A DNA stretch of 64,000 nt from Notamacropus eugenii (Eukaryota > Chordata > Mammalia > Diprotodontia > Macropodidae), in the NCBI RefSeq assembly GCF_028372415.1, contig NC_092874.1:55837865-55901864 (forward strand), written 5' to 3'. Below, piece after piece: positions 26,151 to 37,339 of the stretch (the stretch's first letter is position 1; every line of letters begins with the position of its first letter). The position numbers and the translations under genes were made by a program. The notes beneath the pieces were generated by a model. That model worked only from the letters and a program-made list of their open reading frames with translations, searched no databases and was not told where the DNA came from.

Positions 26151-26779
26151 CAAGATGACTTTTCCTGTCTTTTTGTCCCATCATGAATATAATTAACACT
26201 TGGGTTGACTCAGAGTCATCAACATGAACATCAATTTTTGCCTTCTATCATGTTACTGTGATAATTAGAGGGAATACTGAGCTGTGTTATTTACCTTTGC
26301 TCCTAATGGCCCTAGATGTTATGCTTTCGGAGCTTTTATGTCTGCATTTTCTCTCTTCCTCTGCAGTCAGTGGGTTTCTCTTTGCTGACAGTGTACCTCA
26401 CTAAAACATCCTTCCCTCATCCTCCTTTCTAATTTACTGTTTCTATTCTGCTTTGGGTTGAGAAACCAAATAAGTATGTTTATTTGAAATGTGCCTAAAA
26501 GAAGAGTAAGTCGATTCTGAATGAAAATCTGAAAAGGTATCAGTCATATCTGGGCTGCTCAGAAGTCTTTTTCTTTAATTTCCTTCTGGGCCTCATCTGT
26601 GTTCTGGATAGCTAAATATAAACTAAACTGATACATAAATGAGATTATACTGCATTTACTTCATGAGAAGGTCTGCTGCTGGGCCATGCCTGCTAGTCAT
26701 GGAGAAGGCATATTTGTATATGTTTGGGCAAGGGGAAACAGAGACTGTGAAAAGTAGACCCAATTAACTAAAAAATCAG

Positions 26780-27460
26780 CTTGGGGCCATTTCATTACAA
26801 TAATGATAATGATGATAAAAAGTTATAATCTATATAGCACCTATTGTATGCCAATCATTATGTTAATAAGCACTTTACAAATATTAAGGTAAAAAAATAA
26901 TATACTACTTATTAGTCTTGATGCTCATTATGGGTATCCACGTGTTTTATTGAGCCTGTTGATCCTGGAGTCAATCTATCTATGAGCATTTATTAAGTAC
27001 TGACTGTTTGCCAAGTGAATACAAATTGTCCTTGCTCTCAAAGAACCTAAATTCGCTCTCCCTTCATGAAAATCAGAGTCACAATTATAACCAGGATGGA
27101 AGACACAAAAAGCAAACTTTATCTGATAAATCATTTTGCTAAGGTTTTCTTCAGAAATAAAAATGACAAGTTGGTGGCAGCAAGGAGCTGACTATAATCC
27201 TATAATGCTCAGATGATGCCCTGGCTGGAAATTCAGCATATGTCTTAGGACAGTGAAGCTACCTCGGAACAGGACAGCCCCTGGATTTGCTTTACAATTC
27301 ACTTCCTTATACACCAAATTAGAGAATATTAGAGGGAAACCATTTCGTGCACTCCTACTCCGCTAATTTTCCAGATAGCTCAGAGGTTGTTTATCTCCCC
27401 AGCACTTGGTACAGTACTGGACACTCAGTAGACACTTAAATGTTTGTAGATTGATTGAAT
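26780..27460. repeat. Short MIR and L2 fragments
   Basis: 26780-26900 is a MIR 3' part, antisense (tatagcacctattgtatgcc). 26985-27050 is L2-like (tatgagcatttattaagtac). 27390-27460 is an L2 tail (cagcacttggtacagtactg). Confidence 0.5.
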
Positions 27461-28405
27461 AGGTGGCTTCACCACTAGCCCATTAATGTCAGAACAGGGC
27501 TGAGAACTTACATCCAGCGTTCTTTTCATCAAATTCTGACTAAGTCATCACAATTCTATAACTTGACCATTATGACATGGAAAGGCATCAAAATTCATTC
27601 AAGTAGAAATATAACTTGTAAAATGTCACCCGAACTTCAGTTAATGCATCTCCCCAAACCAATGCCCAGCTTATTCACCTAGAAAGATTCAGTGTGCATC
27701 AAGTAATATGAGAATTTTCATTTGAAGGCTGCACCAGCATAATCATTATTAAACAAAAAAACTAAAGGGCAGCATAACCATAGTTTTATATTTACTTTAA
27801 AAAATCTGATAGGGTGTCCTAGGCAATAACAAAAAGATATGACCTTCTATCTTAGTTAAGAGGACCAAAGAAATCCCTGTTGTAATTAACTTTTATTTTA
27901 AAAACACAGATAAGAAAAATGAGCAAGCGTTTTGGGAAATGGATATTCAGAGATGTTAAAAAAGATAGCAATGAAAACTTACTGAAGGCAGAGAAAGAAT
28001 ACGAAGCAGAACGTTTATTTTGAGCTCAAACTAAAAAGATTCATTAGATTTCTATTGTGTGGCAACAATCCCTCCTGCCAGGGTGTACTTTAGCAGCTGG
28101 GATGCCTCAGCTGAAGGTTTGGGAACAAGAAAAGAAGTTTGATATTATTAGTGCTATTTATCCTGGAAGAGGAAACTGACCGGAGGACTCACACGTTCAC
28201 AGCTTATAAATCTAAATTTAAACATTTTTCAATTACTCGACATGTACAGGGCAACAATAACTAACACTTATAATTGACCACCAAAAAAACCCTTAAATAT
28301 TTGATAAATAAGGGAGCAGCTTTAAGCGAGTAACAGCTGTCTTTTTTTTTTTCTAGTGTATACATACACATATAAGCTATTAAAGCTTAAAATTGAACCA
28401 AGATG

Positions 28406-28655
28406 CTCCATATAGGGCAGTTAAGGGGCTCAATGTGCCAGGTCTGGAATCAGGAAGACTCATCTTCCTAAGTTCAAATCTGGCTTCAGATACTTACTAG
28501 CTGTGTGACTCTGGGCAAGTCACTTAATTCTGTTTGCCTCAGTTTCTTTATCTGTAAAGTAAACTGGAGAAGGAAATGGCAAACCACTTCCAGTATCTTT
28601 GCCAAGAAAACCCCAAATGGGGGTCACAACTGAAAATGACTGAACAACAATGTAT
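28406..28655 (+). repeat. Marsupial tRNA-derived SINE with RTE/BovB-like tail, full length
   Basis: It shows agggcagttaaggggctcaa, ctaagttcaaatctggcttc, tgtgactctgggcaagtcac, gagaaggaaatggcaaacca and tttgccaagaaaacccca, then ctgaaaatgactgaacaaca. Confidence 0.9.
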
Positions 28656-28909
28656 AGGGAGCTAAAATTCTCTAAGCAGGTGAGGTACAGCTAGACTACT
28701 TTTTAAAATGACACAGAATAATCTGGATTTTCTGAGCAATAGTTCTCATTCAATCTGTAAACCATGGGCCGAAGACCTTTGGGGATGGAGCTATGGAGTT
28801 ACTGCCAGAAGTCTCTGAATCCAGAGATGGGTGTAATGTCAACATTCCAAACTTTATAGTTCCCATCAAATATGCAGTGTAGTATTTAGTAAAATAAGCA
28901 ATAGCACAT

Positions 28910-29130
28910 ATACTTTCTTCTCAAATCCCCTTTTACTGTTATGTGTACCACCATTTTCTCAGTCACTCAGACTTAGAACCTCAACATCATACTTGCTTCT
29001 ATGTTCCCACTCGCCTCACATATCCACACCATTGCCAAGTCTTAACATTTTGACCTTCACAACATCTCTTTGTAATACATCCCCATTGTCTCTACCTGCA
29101 CAGCTATCACCCTCACCTCCCTAGCCTACT
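28910..29130 (+). repeat. L2-like fragment
   Basis: It shows caccattgccaagtcttaac, then acaacatctctttgtaatac and agctatcaccctcacctccc, typical of an L2-associated region. A related piece is at 60985-61115. Confidence 0.45.
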
Positions 29131-32100
29131 AGGGACCGGACACTGTGATGGTGTGATAGAGTCTTAAGAATTACATAAGAATTTCTGTCCTCAAGGCTGG
29201 GGGAGATAAGTTTCTATATCTGAAACAATTTGAGAACAATGTAAATGGGAGTGTATAGAATTAAGTGCTATGTTATAGAAGGTAACAGGGCAAAACTATC
29301 CTATTAGTTTATTGTAAGTTTCAAGTTTCATGATATGTTCATGAAATACAATGTAGCACTGTATTCCTTTGGGCTCACTCTCTAAAATTCCACTTGAATT
29401 GGCAGCTCAGGTCCCTAGAGGGTGGCTCTAGGGTTAATTCTGAGTCTAGGGTGGTGGTTTCTGGAACTGTTGCTCAGGATCCCTGGCTAATGTACTCCCA
29501 CACTGATCATCAATTAGCCAGTCAGATTTAGTCAACTTTTAGAAAGCTAATGTGCTTTAGTTACAACTATTGGTATAAAAACATGCCACCCCCCTAAAAA
29601 GGTGTGGGTCACACTCTCCCACAAGTATATCCACAGTCCAGGGGTAAGTGGGCTTATGGCTTACAGAGCCCATGTGCCAAAGGGTAAATCAACTTCTAAT
29701 GTCTGGAAGTCTTTTCCTCCCTTTGTGGCATTCTCCTAGAATTCTCCTTTGGTGGATGTAGCCCTCATTGGGCTCAGAAGTGCCATAGTCAAGTCCTGAG
29801 CTTGCTTTTCCTTGGTTGGTCTAATCTGTCCTCTGCTCTTTGTGCAGATGCTACCATCAGCCTGATATTCTGAAGACATTCAGTCTCCCTTTAGGAGACT
29901 GAAATCTTCTGACTCTCCATGGTCACAAGGGGGAGGAAATAGATTTTCTTGCTACACCATCAAATGATGTCGTCTCAGAGGCTCAGTTGGTTTTCTACTA
30001 CTAGGCTGATCTGCTACTGGAATATTGGATTCCAAACTGGCTTGCTTTTTGGAACTAACTTGTTTAAGCCAAATTTCAGAAGGCATGACTAATTCTCTTA
30101 AAAAAATCACAATATATTTACTATATAGAATCACCTGTTTTCACTCAACTTGTACCTAGTTTCCACCTTCAACTGACTGGCTGATTCAATAGAGGTATCT
30201 AGGAATTTTTTGCACTTACTTTCCACCTCTGATCGACTGATTCTGTAATTCTCTAACTGAGGCATTTTCACCTGATAACAATACCAGGATACAGAGCATC
30301 TTTAAACTATATTAATCGGGGTTGACGGAGTGGAACACCCTTCTTTCGGAAAACTACAAAAATTTCCTTAAAAGTAGATTTATTCCCTTTGAAAGGCAAC
30401 TCAGTTTTCCAAAAATACATTTTATTGGCAAGAAGAGTTGGCCTGCAGCCTTATGGAAAAAGGGATGTTCCAAAAGTATCCCATGTGTTAAGGTACAGTA
30501 AATCAGAGTACACTAAACTCAGCCTAAATATTTCTACTGAGTAAGAACACAATAATGACTTACAGTTTCCTAGAATAAACAAGCAAGACAGAGCAAAATA
30601 AATCCTAAAGTTGCAAAATTTCAGAGTAAGTGATGATTGATAGAGGGTTAAGCAGTAATCAAGAATCTGAAGACATTTCATCGTTGGCGCTTGAAAGTCT
30701 AGAGACCTCTTAATGGTCTTGATCTTTGGCTCTAGAAATGTCTTCAATTGTTCCAGCCGCATCTCTGTTCCAAAAAAAAATTGAGCTTTCTATATGAGAA
30801 TGGAAAAAATTGATCCTAAGCAGAAGAGCAAAGTTATAAATGCTGGCTAGTGGTTTGGGAGAAAATTTGAAAAAATGAAATTCATGATTCCTTTTATATT
30901 GCTTTGTTTTCCTGAAGAGAAACGAAGGAAGGAAGAAAGAAATGCCACATATCCAAACCAACTTTCTATGCCAAGCCTAAAATCACAGATGAACAAATAG
31001 GCTCAAATAAGCATTTGGAGTAGAGGTGGGAGAGGTGGAAGAGGGACAGCAGGAAATATTTTTTTTGCTTTCCAAATTTAAATATTTAGTATTTCTAGGA
31101 CAGGAAAAATGCAAGAAAGTCCCAAAGAATGAGCAAATATTATGCTTTCAAATGATATATTACAAACAGAAAACTAAATATACTGTTAACTATGAATTTT
31201 AAATTATTTAAATAATGAAGATTATCTAAAAGGCAGTAGCTTGAATGGGTCTCAGATATATTTATTCATGATTTCATTCATTCACAGTTTCAGCTGCTAC
31301 ATTAGGTAACTTAGGGCTAGATTTGAAATAAAGGCTTTCTAACCATCATAACAGTGCTTTTTTGTTTACAGTGCTACTGTAAACCTTCAACTGAATCTTC
31401 ATTTTTAAATTGGTTAAGTTGTATAAATTACTAGAACCAAATAGTATCACTGAAATTGAATAGGTGGGACCACAAATACATCTCATATTCAGCTTAATTC
31501 TTATTCTGGAGATTTCACCAATACTTTCTCTATTAATAGCCAGCCCAGAAATGAACTAGTGTCAGAGGACAATGCCAATTAAAAAACTTAATGAAACCTT
31601 AATAATTTCAAACCGGTAGTTGTAGTTAAGTACCAGATGATTTTTCCCCCTCAAGTTTTTCTTAAATATTCTCAGTTGGTACTCTAGGGAAGGGAAAAAG
31701 GAAGCAAAAATTGTATCTGTGTGAAATGAGAGTCAAATTAGTTTTGGAAATTCATAGTAATTGTCAGAAAGTCTGATGATGGCTGCTGATCAGTTAATAA
31801 ACATATATTAAGTAGATGATATTAAAATTTTACTATGTCACTCATCAATTAATAGAAAGAATCCTAAATAAAATACATTTCAGTACTCCAATGACATGTT
31901 GATATGGGTACTTCCTCCACTGATGTCTGATATAGGCTGCAGCCTCTCTCCCACTTAGTAAATGGATCTTGAGAGCTGCTATGACTGAAAAAATCTATTG
32001 CTCTGTGGCCAACTTGGATATGAACTTCTCTCATTTTCACTAGGCTGATCCTTAGACAATAGAACATTTACTTCTGTTATTTATACTGATCACACCTTGA

Positions 32101-33860
32101 AATAACATACCATTGTGCCATTTATACTAATTTTACGTGATCTAATTATTTTCCATTAGCAGCCCTATCACCGGCTATTTTAAACTACATTTTTCAAAAT
32201 GGCCAGTTCACTCACTCTGCCATGGTACTATAGATAAGGTACTATAAACGTTAAATACTTTGATATAAAACAAAACCAGGCTATAGTTTTGAAGAATTTT
32301 TCTTTAATACATTCCTCATAGAGGAAGTAGGTAGAAAAACTGTTAGGAGAATTATCTCATAAAGCAAGAAGCAGAGGGGGAAAAAGATCACAGAAAACTT
32401 GGCAAGAGATTGAATTAAACCAAATCCTGAGAGCATTTAAGCATGAAATTTGAAGGGAGACAATAACAGATAAAAAATGGAAAAAAAATCTGTGAACATT
32501 ACTTTAACAAACTATGGTTTTCCCTCAGTAACTATGAAGCCACCACATGTACACTCTAATATCACAGTTCCTGATGCAGTGAGTGAGCAAATAGACATAG
32601 AACTATAGAAAACAGACAGGAAAAGTGCCTAGACAAGGTCAAGTACATACAGAAGTGGCCTATAACGAAGGTAATCAATTCTGAGTCATTAAGGAACAGA
32701 TTCTCAAGGTATTTAAGTATGAATGGGGGGATGATACCAAATGCTTAGGGGAAAAAATGGACACTATAACTACAACAAAAAAATAAAGAAAAGTTAAATC
32801 GTAACCTACTTTACTATCACTATAAGGCTCTTTACAAGAATAACATATGTGAAAATGAAGAGTATTCTTGAAGATGGCATGTGAAAATGCAGCCAGGCTT
32901 TCTCCAATCATATTCTATTATATATCTATGTCTATATAGATATATCTTTGGCACAGTGCTTGGTACACAGTAGGTGCTTAGTAAATGTTTGCTGAATTGA
33001 ACTGAGTTTAGATAAGTTTACATAAGTGCTGATGATCTCACTCTGCTTTCTGTAGAGTATAAATAGACACATCTTAAAGGCTTTCTCCTAGCAAGGAGCT
33101 TCCCATGCATACGTCAAAGTCATAGAAGGTTCTGTGAAAAAAATGAGGCCATTTCATTACTAATAACATAAAACAAAGTATACCATAACATATCTGGCCA
33201 AGGTATTTGTTACTCTCATGGAGGATTATCCATGGCAGAGACCAAATGGAAGAGGGGTTCCTTAGATATTAAGTGAATTCCTCGAGTATTCATTGAATGA
33301 CTTGGACTAGAAATGAGAAAGTGTAGATGGGCTGGGATAAGTACTGCTTGAAGCAGTATCCACATTGCAGAGATCCCAGATTCTTCAAAGTATCAAAATG
33401 ATTCTATTGCAGAAAGGGAGGGGCACCTGCGATGCCTTATACTTCTGAGTTTGAAAAGTGGACACATGCTAGAACTACATTCAGTTTTCTGATGGGTCCT
33501 GGCTGAGCTGCTGTAGCAGAATGAGTCTAAGAAGATGTCTTTCTTGTTCTCTCAGAACTGGCTAGACCAAATGGCAGATACTCAGGAATGATGGGCAAGA
33601 TTCAGAGGTTAGGGGAAAAACCTTCCCTAAACTCTACAAGATAAATGATAAAGTCCTTTGACTTTCTCTGAGCCTTGGCTCCATTTACTGATGGCTATCA
33701 ATCTGGGTAAATCACCAAGTCCTACCTAAAGTTCTTAAAATGTGGATTTGCTGTTTTCAGACAATGTCCTCACAAACTGTAAAGAGGCAACTCTCAGACT
33801 TGGTAGGAAGCTTTACACTTTGGTCTTGTCTCTAAGAACTGTCTCTGTAAGATTAAGACT
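29131..33860. other. FAM171A1: Intronic DNA with no recognised element except an L2 tail
   Basis: About 4.7 kb of AT-rich intron. The only repeat I recognise is an L2 3' end at 32940-33005 (ggcacagtgcttggtacaca, then taggtgcttagtaaatgttt). Open frames here are short and lack coding character. This is the longest repeat-poor stretch of the window. Confidence 0.55.
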
Positions 33861-34168
33861 ACAGGTATAACTCAGATATTGTGGTTCTGGTTCTAGAACA
33901 CTACAATAAAGTGAATATTGCAATAAGTGAGTCACACAAATTTTTTACTTTCTTAGTGCAAATAGAAGTTATGTTTGCACTCTACTGTAGTCTATTACAT
34001 GTGCACCAGGATGATGTCTAAAATATGTATACCTTAATTAAAAATATTGCTCAAAGCTGCTAACCATTATGTGACCCTTCAGTGAGTCATGCCCTTTTGG
34101 CTAGTGGAGAGTCTTGCCTTGTTAGTGGCTGCTGACTGGTCAGGGTGGTGAATGCTTACGGTTGGAGT

Positions 34169-34185
34169 GGCTCTAGCAATTTCTT
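34169..34185. repeat. Target site duplication, left copy
   Basis: The sequence ggctctagcaatttctt is identical to 35795-35811. It is Tigger1-like sequence duplicated by insertion of the receptor retrocopy, and is followed immediately by the poly(T) (poly(A) on the minus strand). Confidence 0.92.
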
Positions 34186-34505
34186 TTTTTTTTTTTTTTT
34201 AAATAAGGAGAATGTGTATTTACATAGTGCAATGTTGTCAAAGTACATGACCATAATCATCACATATCTTCCCAGTACATATGTTTTCATTTGTTTCTAT
34301 TTGCAGTCACAAGACAAGAACTTGAACTTCTCATACAAAATGATGGCAAAAATTTACAAAGCATATACAGTCATAATGGGGAAAAGCTTCAGATCTTAAA
34401 TGAATTTGCATGTTTTTCTTAAACACATTTACATGTTTTTCTAACGAAAATGTGAAACCCTCCAAGAATATTAATAAAAATTAGCACAGTTCTTGATGTT
34501 AAGAA

Positions 34506-35432
34506 TCATTTATAATCTGAAATTACTTTTCTAAGCCATAATTTCCTCATGGCATTTTTTACATCTTCATTTCTTACTGTATAGATAAGGGGGTTTAACA
34601 TGGGGGTGACAAGAGTATAAAATACAGTTACTGTTTTATCGATGGAGAATGTAGTTACTGGTCGAAGATACATGAAAATACAGGGGGCGAAGAACAAGAT
34701 CACTACAGTGATGTGGGAGCTATAAGGAGACAGAGCCTTACGTCTTCCTGCAGAGCTGTAATTTTTTAGGGAACACAGGATAATCACGTAGGACAACATC
34801 AAAACAAAAAAACTAATCATTGAAATTAACCCTGAATTGGCAATAACCAACAGACCAGTGAGGAAGGTGTCTGTGCAGGCAAGTTGAATCAAGGGAATAA
34901 TGTCACACATAAAGTGATTTATAACATTGGGCCCACAGAAAGGAAGCCAGACTATGGTGAAAACTTGTACTAATGAATGCAGGAAACCCACTGTCCAAGC
35001 CAATCCAACGAGGCAACAGCAAAGGCGGTGATTCATTATTGTCATGTAGTGCAAAGGTCTGCAGATGGCCACATACCTGTCAAAGGCCATTACTATGAGG
35101 AGGATAATCTCACAAGTCCCAAGAAAATGCTCTAGAAAAAGCTGAGTCATGCATGCATTGAAAGAGATGGTTTTCTTCTCAAGGAGTAAATCCACAAGCA
35201 TTTTGGGGACCATTGATGATGGATAGAAAGCATCTATCAGAGACAAGAATGCTAGAAAGAAGTACATTGGAGAGACCAGAGTATGACTGGAGGCAATTGT
35301 GATAACAACGAGCATATTACTCATGATAGTGACAATGTAAGTGGCTAAAAACATAGCAAACATGACTTTCTGCATCTCAGGATTCCTCATGAGACCCAGT
35401 AGAACAAATTCAGTCACATTTCTATTTGCCAT
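34506..35432 (-). CDS. Olfactory receptor, family 4-like, intact retrogene
   Basis: A complete class II (tetrapod-type) olfactory receptor of 308 residues, a G protein-coupled odorant receptor. I chose the ATG at 35432, giving MANRNVTEFVLLGL, because OR4 receptors start this way; an in-frame ATG at 35447 would add five residues. Visible motifs: sequon NVT at residues 5-7, PMYFFLAFLS at 55-64, conserved Cys94, MAFDRYVAIC at 115-124, extracellular loop 2 cysteines around 166-186, KALSPYSSH at 232-240 (family norm KALSTCxSH), and PMLNPLIY at 277-284. Seven hydrophobic segments are present and length is normal. The exact subfamily is uncertain (OR4C-like is my best guess). It lies in an intron of FAM171A1 in the same orientation, inside a processed-mRNA insertion. 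No stops or frameshifts are seen. Whether it is expressed is unknown. Confidence 0.93.
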   Translation of the reverse strand: MANRNVTEFVLLGLMRNPEMQKVMFAMFLATYIVTIMSNMLVVITIASSHTLVSPMYFFLAFLSLIDAFYPSSMVPKMLVDLLLEKKTISFNACMTQLFLEHFLGTCEIILLIVMAFDRYVAICRPLHYMTIMNHRLCCCLVGLAWTVGFLHSLVQVFTIVWLPFCGPNVINHFMCDIIPLIQLACTDTFLTGLLVIANSGLISMISFFVLMLSYVIILCSLKNYSSAGRRKALSPYSSHITVVILFFAPCIFMYLRPVTTFSIDKTVTVFYTLVTPMLNPLIYTVRNEDVKNAMRKLWLRKVISDYK

Positions 35433-35681
35433 GTGACCTTTACACATACGTTGAATTCAGTTGTAAATTCCAGTTATCTTAAGGATATGTAGATGCTTCT
35501 AAATGTAGGCACCTTCTGATGATTTCAGGAATTCTGATTATACTGACAGATTCTTTTTTCACAATATACCTTCACTCTCAAATAATGATAAAGTTGAAAG
35601 AATATCTTCAAGTATGCTGTGCAAGAAGATTCCACTACCACTAGGCACATATCTTATAAATTACTGGACATAAATGTATCC

Positions 35682-35794
35682 TATCCCCGGTCTTCGGACG
35701 TCTCCGGTCCCTCTCCTGGTTGGGGGAGGGCAATAAACAGGCAGAGCACCCGAAAGGAGTTGCAGTCAGCAAGCTTTATTCCGTTTCTTCTCCC
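35682..35794 (-). other. LTR-like R-U5 sequence at the 5' end of the receptor retrocopy
   Basis: The first 110 or so bases of the copied mRNA differ sharply from the rest. They are GC-rich with about seven CpGs, and carry AATAAAGCTTGCTG within 20 nt of the transcript start. Then, at about 35682, the sequence changes to AT-rich receptor 5'UTR. An early AATAAA followed by such a block is the layout of a retroviral R-U5, somewhat like betaretroviral/ERVK LTRs. I infer that the parental receptor mRNA began in an endogenous retrovirus LTR, perhaps with splicing to the receptor exon. An ordinary CpG-rich first exon is the alternative. No other retroviral part is present. Confidence 0.4.
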
Positions 35795-35811
35795 GGCTCT
35801 AGCAATTTCTT
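35795..35811. repeat. Target site duplication, right copy
   Basis: This is a perfect 17/17 match to 34169-34185. It abuts the 5' end of the retrocopied mRNA and continues into the rest of the Tigger element (aaaataaaacaagg). Confidence 0.92.
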
Positions 35812-37339
35812 AAAATAAAACAAGGAAGTTTGCCAAATCAAGTGACTCTTCATTTCACATCAACACTTAAAGGCCATTGTAGGGTTATTAACTGGCCTAA
35901 TTTCAATATTGTTGTGTTTTAGGGGATAGGGAGGCTCGGGCAGAGGGAGAGAGACAGGCCAACAGCAAGTCAGAGAATACACATAACATTTATCAATTAA
36001 GTTCACCATCTCATATAGGTGTAGTTTGTGATGTCTCAAACATCAAAGATCACTGATCACCGTAACATATATAATAATAATAATAATGAAAAAGTGTGAA
36101 ATATTGCAAGAATATGGCAGAGACATGATGTGAACATTTGCTGTTGGAAAAATGGCATGAACAGACCTGTTCAATGGGGGATGAGGGGATGTAATGGCCA
36201 CCAGCCTTCAATTTGTAAAAAGAAAAAAAAAATACAATATCTGTGAAGTACAATAAAATGAGGTATGCCTGAATACAACTCGGTCCCTTGTGACAAGCCC
36301 CATACATAACTCAGATTTACATAAGATCTTAGAATTTAAAATGCCCCTCTCTGATAAGGAGGTGTGCAGTATGGCTGTTAAATGAGAAAATCAAGGCTGA
36401 GGGAGATGGAGAAATTTGTTCAGGGGTTAGTTACCTAACTCCAAATCTATCACAATATCTTGATGCATCTGGTCCTCTGAGATGCTTTTCCAGGCCAACA
36501 TCTGTATTCTCTTAAACAATAACTTCAAATTCAATCTTCGATCAACCAAAAATAATGATGGCTAGCAGTCAATAATCTTGCTTGCTCCAGCGAAGTTGGC
36601 TAGGGATCACCCTCTAAAAAATGAACTCGTTTATTTGAATAAATACATACTACCTTCTATAGCTACAACCAAAGATGTCCCATCACATGTCTTAAAGACT
36701 ACTTTGTTGTACTATCCTAGTCTTCCTGCTAAATTGGGGCTTTGCTCCTTCTAATAGTTTGGTTTCCTCCTCAGCAATTATTTTTCCATGAAATCTTTGA
36801 GTGGTAAACATCTCCTGTTAATTATAAGGCAAGGGATTTTCCTGATGGTCAATTATCCAATCATTCTTGCTGAAAGTAATCAAAGGGAGGAGCAAGTGTT
36901 CTGAGCACATGGCTGAGTTCTAATAGCTTTGGGCAAGCCAGCTTCCTGGTTGATTTTACCAGAAATCAAATTAAGGACAACTTGCTACAGCCAACTACCT
37001 TATGTTCACTGCACAAGATCAGAGCTGCATTAAATTCTCATCATGGAAAAAAAAAAGGCCACAAATCCCTTGTTTCTTTGTCATAGTGCATTTATATGTT
37101 CTCTGGACATATTTGGGATGCTTTTAAAAATAATAAATTCCTAAAATTTGTTTTTGCCTACCTGCTGATTTCTTTGGAAAGCTTTATCAAGGGATACACC
37201 TTTCATAAAACTTACTGATATTATGTATGGCTATATGCATGGTTTAGTAAGAGATCAGAGATAGGGGCTGTAAAGTTTTGGGGTAAAACATAAGAAGTTA
37301 GTGACCTATCATATTTTAGTTGCTCACAAAAAAACCCAA

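Larger units (their letters stand above)
34186..35794 (-). mobile_element. Retrocopy (L1-mediated) of an olfactory receptor mRNA
   Basis: This 1,609-bp insertion has every mark of L1-driven retrotransposition. It is flanked by identical 17-bp repeats (34169-34185 and 35795-35811). It ends on its sense (minus) strand in a pure A tract of about 15 (34200-34186). An AATACA variant polyadenylation hexamer lies at 34220-34215, about 15 nt before the tail. The pre-insertion site reads TTTT/AAGAAA in the sense direction, a usual L1 endonuclease target. The insert carries about 360 bp of 5'UTR, the whole receptor frame and about 305 bp of 3'UTR, so it looks full length. Removing it rejoins Tigger sequence on both sides. 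Confidence 0.9.
33862..36271. mobile_element. Tigger1-like (pogo/TcMar) DNA transposon, internally deleted, split by the receptor retrocopy
   Basis: The left end CAGGTATAACTCAGATATTG and the right end ATAAAATGAGGTATGCCTG are the terminal inverted repeats of a Tigger1-type element. The sequence inward on both sides follows the remembered human Tigger1 consensus (for example GGCCATTGTAGGGTTATTAA and ACATCAAAGATCACTGATCA). A TA precedes the left end at 33860. The transposase-coding middle is missing, so this is a non-autonomous deletion derivative of about 800 bp once the 1.6-kb retrocopy is subtracted. Confidence 0.85.

Noticed and set aside
35731-35737. Plus-strand AATAAA in the LTR-like segment, suggesting an LTR in the other orientation
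   Set aside because: The direct repeats and poly(A) tail fix the transcript direction as minus, and the minus-strand AATAAA lies close to the transcript start, as in R. I keep this only as a minor alternative.
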